Shown here in pieces: positions 17,386 to 25,814 of a stretch of DNA of 64,000 nt. Each line of letters opens with the position of its first letter. Position 1 is the stretch's first letter. A program made the translations under genes and the position numbers. Under the pieces are notes generated by a model, which worked only from the letters and a program-made list of their open reading frames with translations, was not told the origin of the DNA and made no database searches. The DNA is from Alphaproteobacteria bacterium (GTDB taxonomy: Bacteria > Pseudomonadota > Alphaproteobacteria > Rhodobacterales > Rhodobacteraceae), in NCBI GenBank assembly GCA_030428355.1, contig JAUIBL010000006.1, positions 1-64,000 on the forward strand. Direction: 5' to 3'.

Positions 17386-18267
17386 TCAGCCCTTTACCGC
17401 TCCGGCGGTGAGTCCGGAGACGATCTGGCGCTGGAAGAACATGATCAGCAGGAACAGCGGCGCTGTGGTCGACACCACGGCGGCGACGGCAAACATCACG
17501 TTGCCCTTGGTCTGAGTGGTGCCGAGGAAAGACGCGATCTTGGGGACCATGGTCTGGTTCTGCTTGTCGAGGATCATCGCGGTCACGGCGAAGTCGTTGT
17601 AAGCGAGCAGGAAGCTGAACAGCCCTGTGGTGATCACGCCGGGCCACATGACCGGAATGATCACGTGGCGGAAGGCCTGAAAGCGGGTGCAGCCGTCCAC
17701 CATGGCGGATTCGTCCAGATCCTGCGGGATGTTCTTGAAAAAGGAATGCAGCATCCAGAGCGTGAAGGGCTGGTTGATCGCCACCAGCACGATGATGGCG
17801 GTGGGCAGATAGCCCCAGATGTTCCACTGAAAGAAGACTGGCAGATACCCCGAGACCAGCGTGATCGGTGGCATCGCGCGGAAGATGAGCGCGATCAGCA
17901 GGAACCAGAACGCATAGCGATAGGTCGAGCGGGCCAGTGCGTATCCGCCCAGTGTTCCGAGGGTCAGTGAGATGGTTACGACGAAGAGACAGACCAGCGT
18001 GGAATTCCATGCAGCGCGCCAGAACTCTTCCTGTATCCACGCGCCGGAATAGCCTTGGGTGGTGAAGGCATCTCCGGTTTCGCGGGTGGTCATCTCTCCG
18101 GTCAGGACATTGGTCCAGTCGGCCAGCGAGAAGAAATCGCCTTCGACCTTGAACGAGCCCCAGAGTGTCCAGAAAAACGGGAAAGCGGCCGCGATCATCC
18201 AGGTGATGAGGATGATCACAAGGATTGCCTGAAGGACAACGGGGCGTTTTTGCGCTTGGTTCGCCAT
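17386..18267 (-). CDS. Carbohydrate ABC transporter permease, MalG type
   Basis: A 293-residue inner-membrane protein with about six membrane helices. The cytoplasmic EAA loop is DLDESAMVDGCTRFQAFRHVIIP, in which the conserved EAA-G core appears as ESAMVDG. It also carries an extra periplasmic stretch (about residues 40-75) after the first helix. It forms the channel with the MalF-type permease encoded 11 bases upstream. The operon order is ATPase, binding protein, MalF, MalG. The sugar is not evident. Confidence 0.9.
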   Translation of the reverse strand: MANQAQKRPVVLQAILVIILITWMIAAAFPFFWTLWGSFKVEGDFFSLADWTNVLTGEMTTRETGDAFTTQGYSGAWIQEEFWRAAWNSTLVCLFVVTISLTLGTLGGYALARSTYRYAFWFLLIALIFRAMPPITLVSGYLPVFFQWNIWGYLPTAIIVLVAINQPFTLWMLHSFFKNIPQDLDESAMVDGCTRFQAFRHVIIPVMWPGVITTGLFSFLLAYNDFAVTAMILDKQNQTMVPKIASFLGTTQTKGNVMFAVAAVVSTTAPLFLLIMFFQRQIVSGLTAGAVKG

Positions 18268-18278
18268 GGTCGTCCTCC

Positions 18279-19304
18279 TCAGGTCGCTTTGCCGTAGTCG
18301 CGATAGGTGCGCACCAGCACCGGCGACAGCAGGATCGCGACACCGGTGATGGTCAGCACCGAAGTCGCGGCGGCAGAGCTGAGCTGCTGCGTCTCGCCAC
18401 CAAGATCATTGTAGATCGCCCAACTGAGCGAAGTCGCATGGGCGCTGGCGTTGAAGCTCACGATGGGTTCGAACACCCGGAAATTGTCCATCAACTGCAT
18501 CAGCGCGATGAAGGTGGTCAGCGGCAGAAGATGCGGGATCACGACGTGTCGGATCTGTTGCCAGCGGCTCGCCCCGTCGATGCGGGCGGCCTCGAGCGTG
18601 TCGGTGTTCACCGTTTGCAGGCCTGCGTAATAGACGATGAAGGCAAAGGGTGCGGAGTGCCAGACGCCGTAGACCATGAGCATGATCCACATCAGGCCGG
18701 TGTCGGCCTTGACCGAGAGGCTCGGGTCATCGGCGAGCCAGCGGAGTGCTGTGCCAAGGATGCCGCGTGCATCGACCATCCAGAACAGGATGAGCGAGCC
18801 GATCAGCGGCGTGACCATCATTGGCAAAAGCGAGAAAAAGATCAGAGGACCGCGTATGGCGCGGGCCGCGCTGTTGACGGCCACGGCGATGATGAAGCCG
18901 AAGATGATCGTCAGCGGCGTGACGACGAATGTGAAGGTCAGGGTGAATCCCATTGCCTTGTAAAACGGCAGGTTCATCAGTTTGCCGATGAAATCGCCAA
19001 TACCTGTGCTCTGCTCCCAAAGGGGGCCGATCTCGGCGGTGGCGAGGTGGTTGCGGTCCTTGTAGATCTCGAGCCCGGCGAACCGGCCCAGCGGCTGGTC
19101 TTCGCGAAGGGCGGCGGTGGCTTCCTGGTCGATGGCGGTGGCCTTGGTGCAGCCGAAGGGACCGCAGTTTTCCACCTCGATGATGACCTGTTCATGCGCG
19201 GTGTGCAGCGACTGGATCACCACCGAAACGATCGGGAAGAAGATGAACAGCAGCATGGCGACTGCCGATGGCAGCACGAACCAGAAAAAGGCGCTGTGTT
19301 TCAT
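18279..19304 (-). CDS. Carbohydrate ABC transporter permease, MalF type
   Basis: A 341-residue membrane protein. A first helix (about 8-30) is followed by a long periplasmic loop of roughly 90 residues containing two cysteines (ENCGPFGCTKA), then five more helices and the EAA loop DTLEAARIDGASRWQQIRHV. The loop size is larger than in most MalF-type proteins except MalF itself. It partners with the permease at 17386-18267. Confidence 0.9.
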   Translation of the reverse strand: MKHSAFFWFVLPSAVAMLLFIFFPIVSVVIQSLHTAHEQVIIEVENCGPFGCTKATAIDQEATAALREDQPLGRFAGLEIYKDRNHLATAEIGPLWEQSTGIGDFIGKLMNLPFYKAMGFTLTFTFVVTPLTIIFGFIIAVAVNSAARAIRGPLIFFSLLPMMVTPLIGSLILFWMVDARGILGTALRWLADDPSLSVKADTGLMWIMLMVYGVWHSAPFAFIVYYAGLQTVNTDTLEAARIDGASRWQQIRHVVIPHLLPLTTFIALMQLMDNFRVFEPIVSFNASAHATSLSWAIYNDLGGETQQLSSAAATSVLTITGVAILLSPVLVRTYRDYGKAT

Positions 19305-19379
19305 CCGAGTGATCCCGTTCGTTTTGATCCGACGAAAGAGTAGGGGCGGGTAGTGCCGCCCCCATGAGACGGGCCTGCG

Positions 19380-20621
19380 TCAGTTGACGAAGCCCTTTTC
19401 GCGCGCGGCGGTCATGTAGGCGGCTTCGATGTCCGCCAGCGCCTGCTCGGCGCTTTCCTTGCCTTGCAGGAAGTCGGCGATGTTGTCGCCCAGTGCCGTG
19501 TGCAGCAGCCCGTGATGCGGCAGCATCGGGTAGGGCGTGGTCTGCATCGAAATGGCCGAGAAGACGCCTTCATTCACCGGAGCAGGCTTGTAGCCTTCGA
19601 TCATCCAGACCGCCTGACCCATTGTTTCGTCGTTCAGGATCGCCGGGCTGATGCCGTGCTTCATGGCTTTGAAAGTGGCTTCGGCATCGGCATCGCTGAT
19701 GTTCTTCGCGACGGTCCATCCATCCCACCAAAGGGTCGATGCCGGGCGGTCGCCGCCTGCGACGGTCATCGGGCCACCGACGGTGGTGTTTTCATAGACC
19801 TCGGGGGTGGAGCCTTCGGCGTCCATCAGAACGCCTGTCCGCGAGCCCCACATGTTCATCATGGCGACGTTGCCTGCTTCCCATTCGGCGCTGGTGGCGT
19901 TGGAATCGTGGGTCAGGTAATCGGGGTTCATGTAGGCGCTCAGCGATTTGAGCATCTCGAGCGTGGCGACACCGGCTTCGTTGTTGATCGACACCTGAGC
20001 CGACCCCGGTTCGTAGAATTCGCCGCCATGGCCGATATACATGTTCACGAATTCCTGCGCGAGGTTCCAGCCCGCCATGTAGGCGCCGCCCAGCGGGTAT
20101 TCGAGGATGCCTTCGGCGCGGATTTTCTCGGCGGCGGCCAGCATGTCTTCATAGGTCTTGGGCGGTTCCATCCCGATCTGTTCGAGGATGTCCTTGCGAT
20201 AGACGAGGTGTTGCGCATTGGCCATGAAGGCAACTGCCATCACCTGACCATTGATGGTGATAAGCTGGTTCTTCGGGATGTCCTGCCCGAATGCCGCAAC
20301 AAGATCATCCAGCGGGCGAATGACGTCTTCGTTCATCAGCGCGACAATCGACGAGTTTGCGACAATGGCGGTGGTGTACTCCGCAGGATCGCCCTGCATA
20401 CCCGCAAGATTGATCTTCTGGTGATCGGCGGTCAGGTTTGCCTTTGCTTCGGTCAGGCCCTCGCAGGCCTGTGCGTTCCGCGCGACCGTCTGGATGGCGG
20501 GGAATTCGTTGCCGATGATGCTCAGCCGGCCTTCGGTGATGCCGCAATCGGCAGCCATGCCTGCGGTTGCACTGGCAGCAACAAGGAAAGAGCCTGTCAT
20601 CAGGATTTTCTTGAGGTTCAT
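19380..20621 (-). CDS. Sugar ABC transporter periplasmic binding protein
   Basis: A 413-residue exported protein of extracellular solute-binding family 1. Signal peptide MNLKKILMTGSFLVAASATA ends at GMAA, and the mature protein has the usual pattern with VYRKDILEQIGMEPPKTYEDML and the Trp-rich segment STLWWDGWTVAKN that may line the sugar site. The ATG at 20621 follows AGGGAGACC, so I discard the 14-residue longer frame. It delivers the substrate to the permeases encoded downstream. Confidence 0.92.
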   Translation of the reverse strand: MNLKKILMTGSFLVAASATAGMAADCGITEGRLSIIGNEFPAIQTVARNAQACEGLTEAKANLTADHQKINLAGMQGDPAEYTTAIVANSSIVALMNEDVIRPLDDLVAAFGQDIPKNQLITINGQVMAVAFMANAQHLVYRKDILEQIGMEPPKTYEDMLAAAEKIRAEGILEYPLGGAYMAGWNLAQEFVNMYIGHGGEFYEPGSAQVSINNEAGVATLEMLKSLSAYMNPDYLTHDSNATSAEWEAGNVAMMNMWGSRTGVLMDAEGSTPEVYENTTVGGPMTVAGGDRPASTLWWDGWTVAKNISDADAEATFKAMKHGISPAILNDETMGQAVWMIEGYKPAPVNEGVFSAISMQTTPYPMLPHHGLLHTALGDNIADFLQGKESAEQALADIEAAYMTAAREKGFVN

Positions 20622-20699
20622 TTTGGTCTCCCTGTGTGTCTGGATGCGTTTTTGGTGCCGCATCGCTGTTTCCCGGTTGAGCCGGGACTCTCTGGTGGG

Positions 20700-21752
20700 T
20701 CAGCCGTCGATCCTTTGGCCGGTCTCTGTTGAGAAGAGGTGGCAGATCTCGGGTGGTACATGGATCGAAACCGGTTCCCCGATTTCGGCCCGGAAGGTTT
20801 TGTCGGCCTTGACGGCGACAAGAGCGGAACCGATGCGCACGGAAATCATCGTGGCATCGCCCAGAAGTTCGAGCGTGTAGATCGGCGCGGTGATCTCTCC
20901 CTCGCCGGGTGCCGCAAGCGACGCATCCTCGGCGCGGAAGCCCAGCGTGACCTTGCCGTTGCCGACGGTCAGGCCGGGGATGCGGGTGTCTCGCGCTGTG
21001 AATGCGCCGTCGTGGATGTCACCTTCGATCAGGTTCATCGCAGGACTGCCGATAAAGCTCGCGACAAAGATATTCGCGGGACGGTCGTAAATTTCGGTCG
21101 GGCTGCCGACCTGCTGGACCACGCCTTTTTCCATGACGACCACACGGTCTGCGAGGGTCATCGCCTCGATCTGGTCATGGGTCACGTAGATCGTCGTCAC
21201 CGAAAGTTCGTGGCTCAGGTTTTTGATCTGGGCGCGCGTGCTGACTCGAAGTTTGGCGTCCAGGTTGGACAGCGGTTCGTCCATCAGGAAAACGTTGGGT
21301 TCGCGGACGATGGCACGCGCGAGGGCGACGCGCTGACGCTGACCGCCGGACAGTTCGGCCGGTTTGCGGTGCAGGAAATCGTCAAGCTCTACCATCGCGC
21401 TGGCGCGGCGCACCTTGGCGTCATGGGTCGAGGGATCGACCCCCCGCACCTTGAGCGGAAAGCGGATGTTCTCGTAGACGTTCATGTTCGGGTAAAGCGC
21501 ATAGGACTGGAACACCATCGCAACGTCCCGGTCCTTGGGATCGAGGTTGTTGACCACCTTGCCGTCGATGGCGATCTCACCGTCGGTGATGTCTTCAAGC
21601 CCGGCAATCATCCGCATGGTCGTTGTCTTGCCGCAGCCCGAAGGGCCCAGCAGAACAAGGAATTCCTTATCAGCAATCGTCAGGTTGAAATTGTCGACAC
21701 CGACGAAGCTGCCCCAGCGTTTGTTGACGTTCCTGAGCTGGATTTCCGCCAT
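20700..21752 (-). CDS. Sugar ABC transporter ATPase, MalK/UgpC type
   Basis: A 350-residue ATPase. Walker A is LGPSGCGKTTTM, the signature LSGGQRQRVALARAIVREP, Walker B NVFLMDEPLSNLD, and the switch His is in TIYVTHDQIEAM. The C-terminal 110 residues form the MalK-type regulatory OB domain. The ATG at 21752 follows CAGGGGGAA, while an in-frame start 129 bases upstream would sit in the regulatory region. It leads the four-gene transporter operon. Confidence 0.94.
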   Translation of the reverse strand: MAEIQLRNVNKRWGSFVGVDNFNLTIADKEFLVLLGPSGCGKTTTMRMIAGLEDITDGEIAIDGKVVNNLDPKDRDVAMVFQSYALYPNMNVYENIRFPLKVRGVDPSTHDAKVRRASAMVELDDFLHRKPAELSGGQRQRVALARAIVREPNVFLMDEPLSNLDAKLRVSTRAQIKNLSHELSVTTIYVTHDQIEAMTLADRVVVMEKGVVQQVGSPTEIYDRPANIFVASFIGSPAMNLIEGDIHDGAFTARDTRIPGLTVGNGKVTLGFRAEDASLAAPGEGEITAPIYTLELLGDATMISVRIGSALVAVKADKTFRAEIGEPVSIHVPPEICHLFSTETGQRIDG

Positions 21753-22042
21753 GGATTCCCCCTGCGCAAAGATCGGATTTGCGGTCGACCACCCCACCAA
21801 GCCATAGGGTTCGCGGTTTGGCAAGAATTCTTTGCAAACGTGTGCAAAAAATAAAAATTGGTAAGGGGCCGCCGAAAACAAAGCGACGTATTGCGGCGTC
21901 CGACGGGGGGAATTTGTACGGAACGCTGCGTCATAACGGTTTTGTCGTCGCGTCGGACTGTCTTGTTTTGGCGAAATATTGGCGTGACAACGGTGCTGGA
22001 CAGGCCTGAACGCGGGCGGACTGACACGAGGGAGGGGACATC
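21753..22042. promoter_or_regulatory. Divergent regulatory region of sugar transporter and acyl-CoA synthetase
   Basis: The stretch contains an inverted repeat TTTGCA-N6-TGCAAA at 21831-21848, about 80 bases upstream of the transporter ATPase start, and a near-palindrome GCAAGAATTCTTTGC just to its left that shares bases with it. These look like operators of a LacI-type repressor, a class that often controls such transporters, but no such gene is in this window. The acyl-CoA synthetase ribosome site GGGAGGGG lies just before 22043. Confidence 0.45.
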
Positions 22043-23923
22043 ATGACGTTTGCAGGTTTCGAGGACCGCAATGCCATCGAAGGGGAAATGCCGTGGAGTG
22101 AACGGGATGTGCCCGCTACTCTGTATGCCCAGTTGAGCAAGACGGCCGCGGCCTTTCCCAATCGTCCGGCAACCAGTTTTCAATTGCTCTCAGGTCCCAA
22201 GGACAGGGCGGAAACGCTGACATGGTCCCAACTTCTGTCGCGCACCGTGCAAGCGGCGAATCTCTTCCGCAAGCTTGGCGTTGGGGAAACCGACGTTGTG
22301 GCCTATGTTCTGCCCAACAGCAGCGAAACCATCATCACTCTGCTGGGTGGCGCGATTGCCGGGATCGCGAACCCGATCAACCCGCTTCTGGAACCGGAAC
22401 AGATTGCAGCGATCCTGCGCGAGACCAACGCAAAGGTGGTTGTCACGCTCAAGGCCTTCCCCAAGACCGACGTGCCGCAGAAAGTGGCCGAGGCGTGCCG
22501 TCATGCGCCCAACGTTCACACGGTGCTCGAAGTCAATCTCAACCGCTATCTGACACCGCCGAAATCCTGGATCGTGCCGCTGGTCCGGCCCAAGAACCCC
22601 GGTGGGCATCATGCCGATGTGCTGAACTTTACCGCCGAGTTGAAAAAGCAGAACACAACACTCGACTTTGCCGACAGCGCCGGTGATCGGGTCGCGGCTT
22701 ATTTCCATACAGGCGGTACAACCGGCATGCCCAAGGTTGCGCAGCACAAATATTCCGGGATGATTTACAATGGCTGGCTGGGAAACAGGCTTCTGTTCAC
22801 CGAACAGGACAGCATCATGTGCCCGCTGCCGCTGTTCCATGTCTTTGCCTGCCATGTGATCCTGATGGCTTCGGTCGTGTCTGGCGCGCACACGGTTTTC
22901 CCGACGCCGCAGGGCTACCGGGGAGAGGGGGTCTTCGACAATTTCTGGAAACTGTGCGCACGCTGGAAAACCACCTTTGTCATCACCGTTCCCACTGCCA
23001 TGTCAGCCTTGATGCAACGCCCTGTCGACGCTGATCTGTCGACGATCAAGACGGCGTTCTCCGGATCGTCGCCTTTGCCGCTGGAGCTTTTCAACCGTTT
23101 CGAGAAAGCCTGCGGTGTGCGCGTGGTCGAGGGGTATGGCCTGACCGAGGCGACGTGCCTTGTGTCCTGCAATCCGCCGGACGGTGTGAAGAAAGTGGGC
23201 TCAGTCGGGATTCCGTTTCCCTACACCGATGTAAAGATTCTGACGCAGAAGAATGGCTCGGTTGTGGAATGCGACGTCGATGAGATCGGCGAGATCTGCG
23301 TGTCAAACCCCGGTGTCTTTGCCGGGCACACCTATACCGAGGCGGCCAAGAACGCGGACCTGTTCCATTTCGGCACCCATCTGCGCACGGGCGATCTGGG
23401 CCGTATCGACGCGGATGGGTATCTCTGGATCACCGGGCGGGCGAAAGACCTGATCATCCGCGGGGGGCATAACATCGACCCCGCCGAAATCGAAGAGGCG
23501 CTCCTTGCGCATCCGTCCGTCGCCTTTGCCGGGGCCATTGGTCAGCCGGATCAACATGCGGGCGAGTTGCCTTGTGCCTTTGTCGAACTGGTGGACGGGG
23601 CCAGCGTGACCGAGGACGCCTTGCATGCGCATTGCAAGGTCCATGTGCACGAACGGGCGGCCATCCCCAAGCACATCACCATTCTGGACGAATTGCCCAA
23701 GACAGCCGTTGGCAAGGTGTTCAAACCGGATCTGCGCAAACACGCGATCACGCGGGTGTTCAATGCGGCGCTGGAATCGGCGGGATCCCCGGCGCGGGTG
23801 GTCTCGGTGGTCGATGACAAGACGCTTGGCCTTGTGGCGCAGGTGGCGTTGCATGGGGCGGCGCCGGACGACGTGGGGCACGTCCTTGGTAATTTTGCCA
23901 ACCGCTGGCAGGTTGCCGCCTAA
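22043..23923 (+). CDS. AMP-dependent acyl-CoA synthetase
   Basis: A 626-residue ANL-superfamily enzyme that activates a carboxylic acid with ATP and CoA. The P-loop-like motif is YFHTGGTTGMPKVAQHK, the A5 motif EGYGLTEAT, the A7/A8 region LRTGDLGRIDADGYLWITGR, and the catalytic Lys is expected in PKTAVGKVFKP. It is longer than typical medium-chain synthetases because of its N-terminal 50 residues. Substrate is unknown. The gene stands alone and diverges from the sugar transporter operon. Confidence 0.9.
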   Translation: MTFAGFEDRNAIEGEMPWSERDVPATLYAQLSKTAAAFPNRPATSFQLLSGPKDRAETLTWSQLLSRTVQAANLFRKLGVGETDVVAYVLPNSSETIITLLGGAIAGIANPINPLLEPEQIAAILRETNAKVVVTLKAFPKTDVPQKVAEACRHAPNVHTVLEVNLNRYLTPPKSWIVPLVRPKNPGGHHADVLNFTAELKKQNTTLDFADSAGDRVAAYFHTGGTTGMPKVAQHKYSGMIYNGWLGNRLLFTEQDSIMCPLPLFHVFACHVILMASVVSGAHTVFPTPQGYRGEGVFDNFWKLCARWKTTFVITVPTAMSALMQRPVDADLSTIKTAFSGSSPLPLELFNRFEKACGVRVVEGYGLTEATCLVSCNPPDGVKKVGSVGIPFPYTDVKILTQKNGSVVECDVDEIGEICVSNPGVFAGHTYTEAAKNADLFHFGTHLRTGDLGRIDADGYLWITGRAKDLIIRGGHNIDPAEIEEALLAHPSVAFAGAIGQPDQHAGELPCAFVELVDGASVTEDALHAHCKVHVHERAAIPKHITILDELPKTAVGKVFKPDLRKHAITRVFNAALESAGSPARVVSVVDDKTLGLVAQVALHGAAPDDVGHVLGNFANRWQVAA

Positions 23924-23930
23924 GGCAGGG

Positions 23931-23953
23931 TCGGATCGGCAAAGCCGATCCGA
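23931..23953. terminator. Stem-loop between convergent acyl-CoA synthetase and amidase genes
   Basis: A perfect 10-base-pair stem, TCGGATCGGC / GCCGATCCGA, closes an AAA loop. It lies 8 bases after the acyl-CoA synthetase stop and 65 bases beyond the amidase stop. No T-run follows on either strand, so termination would be of the hairpin-only type. It resembles the other gene-end palindromes of this window in form but not in sequence. Confidence 0.6.
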
Positions 23954-24017
23954 ACGGCTTACCAAATAACACGGTCATGAGACAGAATAGCAGTTCGGGA
24001 TGCCGATCATCTGTGCC

Positions 24018-25436
24018 TTAGCGGACGATCGGGTCAATCAGTGTCACCGGAAGGTTCAGCGCCTGTTCCAACGTATGCGCCACCTGCAAGAGCCGAGCTT
24101 CGCCGCGCGGTGGACCGATCAGTTGCAGCCCGACGGGCATGCCTGAGGGCGTGAAGCCAACAGGTAGGGATAGCGCGGGAAGGCCCGCCACCGTAGCAAG
24201 AAACGCGAATTGCAACCAGTCGATATAGTCGCGCATCAGGCGGCCCGCGACCTCGGTTGGATATTCGATCTCAACCGGAAGCGGGGCGAGGCCATTGACG
24301 GGGCAGGCCAGCACGTCATGGGTTCGGAAGAAGGCAACCATAGTGTTGTAGATCGTCGCGCGATCCCTCTCGGCTTGCACGTAGTCATCGAATTTGGTCG
24401 CGCGGGCATCGGCAAGATTACCCTTGATCGTGTCTTTGTAATGCCTGGTGACACTTTCCGGCGTCACCTGATAGCTGCCCAGAAACGACAGGCAGCGCAA
24501 GGTTCGGAAGGTTTCATCAAGTCGCGGAAGGGCGGGACAGTGGTCCTCGACCGTGACCGAGGGCAGGCGCAGGCTGTTCAATGCGTTGCGCAAGACCGTG
24601 TCGATCTCGGGCGTGACCGCTGCAAACCCGTTAAAATCGGATGTGTACGCGATGCGGATCGACCCCGCGTCCTGTTGCGCCGTCGCGAGGTAGGGGGTTT
24701 CGGGGGCCGGGAAGGAAATCGGCCAGACCGGGTCGTAGCCCGCCATCGCGTCGAGAAAAAGCGCGCAATCCAGAACATCGCGCGCCATCGGACCATCCAC
24801 ACCGCCGTTGGTAAAGCCCAGATGCGCCGAACTGCCGCCCGCAATGCCCGGCGACGGGCGAAGGCCCACGATGCCGCAGTAATTCGCCGGGCTGCGCAGG
24901 CTGCCGCCGAAATCCGAACCATGGCTGAGCCACAGCTCTCCTGTGGCCAGCGACACGGCAGCCCCACCCGATGATCCCGCAGCGTTCATCCGCGTGTCCC
25001 AAGGGTTGCGGGTTGCGCCGAAGACGGCGTTGAAGGTGTTTGCACCTGCGCCCAACTCGGGCGTGTTGGTTTTGCCCAGAACCACGCCGCCCCGGTCTTC
25101 GAGACGCAAAACGAGGGGATCCGATGCGCTGGGCACGTGATCCGCCATGCCTATCGTGCCGAAGGTGGTGCGCACGCCTTGCACCGGATTGAGATCCTTG
25201 ATGCCGATGGGAAGGCCGGCCAGAGGGCTGTCCTTGGTGGCTGTTGCTGCCCGCGCCCGGTCTGGACAGCGGGTCACCACGGCGTTCACAGCCGGTTCCA
25301 CCTGATCCATGCGGGTCACGCTGGCATCGATCAGGTCCTGCGTTGTGACCTCGCCCCGGCGTAGCAGGTCGATCACGTCACGCGCGGATTTCGCACAGAG
25401 TTCGGGGCCGGAAAAGGCGGTCTTGGGGCGTGTCAC
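24018..25436 (-). CDS. Amidase signature family enzyme
   Basis: A 472-residue amidase. The Ser-cisSer-Lys triad is visible: Lys in LPIGIKDLNPV, cis-Ser in MNAAGSSGGAAVSLATGE and the nucleophile in GSDFGGSLRSPANYCG. The family hydrolyses amides such as glutamyl, indoleacetamide or aryl amides; the substrate here is unknown. It starts with GTG at 25436 inside a GTGA overlap with the ArsR-type regulator gene, so the two are almost certainly co-transcribed. Confidence 0.9.
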   Translation of the reverse strand: MTRPKTAFSGPELCAKSARDVIDLLRRGEVTTQDLIDASVTRMDQVEPAVNAVVTRCPDRARAATATKDSPLAGLPIGIKDLNPVQGVRTTFGTIGMADHVPSASDPLVLRLEDRGGVVLGKTNTPELGAGANTFNAVFGATRNPWDTRMNAAGSSGGAAVSLATGELWLSHGSDFGGSLRSPANYCGIVGLRPSPGIAGGSSAHLGFTNGGVDGPMARDVLDCALFLDAMAGYDPVWPISFPAPETPYLATAQQDAGSIRIAYTSDFNGFAAVTPEIDTVLRNALNSLRLPSVTVEDHCPALPRLDETFRTLRCLSFLGSYQVTPESVTRHYKDTIKGNLADARATKFDDYVQAERDRATIYNTMVAFFRTHDVLACPVNGLAPLPVEIEYPTEVAGRLMRDYIDWLQFAFLATVAGLPALSLPVGFTPSGMPVGLQLIGPPRGEARLLQVAHTLEQALNLPVTLIDPIVR

Positions 25437-25753
25437 GATCCGCAGAACATCCCGTGCAAATGCGCGATCAGCCGCGCGGTATTGTCGTCGTTCAGGCTGT
25501 AATAGATGGTTTTTCCGTCGCGACGGGTCTTCACCAGCTCTTCATCGCGCAGACGCGCAAGCATCTGACTGACAGCCGCCTGACGAATGTTCAGCAGGGC
25601 TTCCAACTCACCCACGGACTTTTCGCCCACGCCAAGGTGACACAGGATCATCAACCGGCCCTCATGCGCCAGCGTCTTGAGATAGGCAGCCGCCTTCTCG
25701 GCGCTTTGGGCCATGTCCTGCGCGGCGTCTTGCGCAAAACGCGTGTCGTTCAT
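25433..25753 (-). CDS. ArsR family regulator of the SqrR/BigR thiol-sensor type
   Basis: A 106-residue winged-helix repressor. The recognition region is SVGELEALLNIRQAAVSQMLARLRDEELV and the wing TRRDGKTIYYSL. It lacks the metal-binding ELCVCD motif of ArsR but has cysteines at residues 38 (ILCHL) and 104 (MFCGS). The spacing of 66 equals that of Cys41 and Cys107 in SqrR, a sensor of reactive sulfur, so a persulfide-sensing role is inferred. A dyad at 25766-25781 lies 13 bases upstream of its start. The downstream partner is an amidase rather than the usual sulfide oxidation genes. Confidence 0.85.
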   Translation of the reverse strand: MNDTRFAQDAAQDMAQSAEKAAAYLKTLAHEGRLMILCHLGVGEKSVGELEALLNIRQAAVSQMLARLRDEELVKTRRDGKTIYYSLNDDNTARLIAHLHGMFCGS

Positions 25754-25765
25754 TGGAAACCCCCG

Positions 25766-25781
25766 ATAACTCGCATGTTAT
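25766..25781. promoter_or_regulatory. Candidate operator of the ArsR-type regulator
   Basis: The perfect inverted repeat ATAAC-N6-GTTAT lies 13 bases upstream of the regulator start and would overlap its promoter or leader, which suits autoregulation. It is not the ATTC-N8-GAAT site reported for SqrR-type proteins, so the match between protein and site is an inference from position only. Confidence 0.5.
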
Positions 25782-25814
25782 TAACACCGATGTAGCGAGG
25801 GTTTCAAAGAATTA

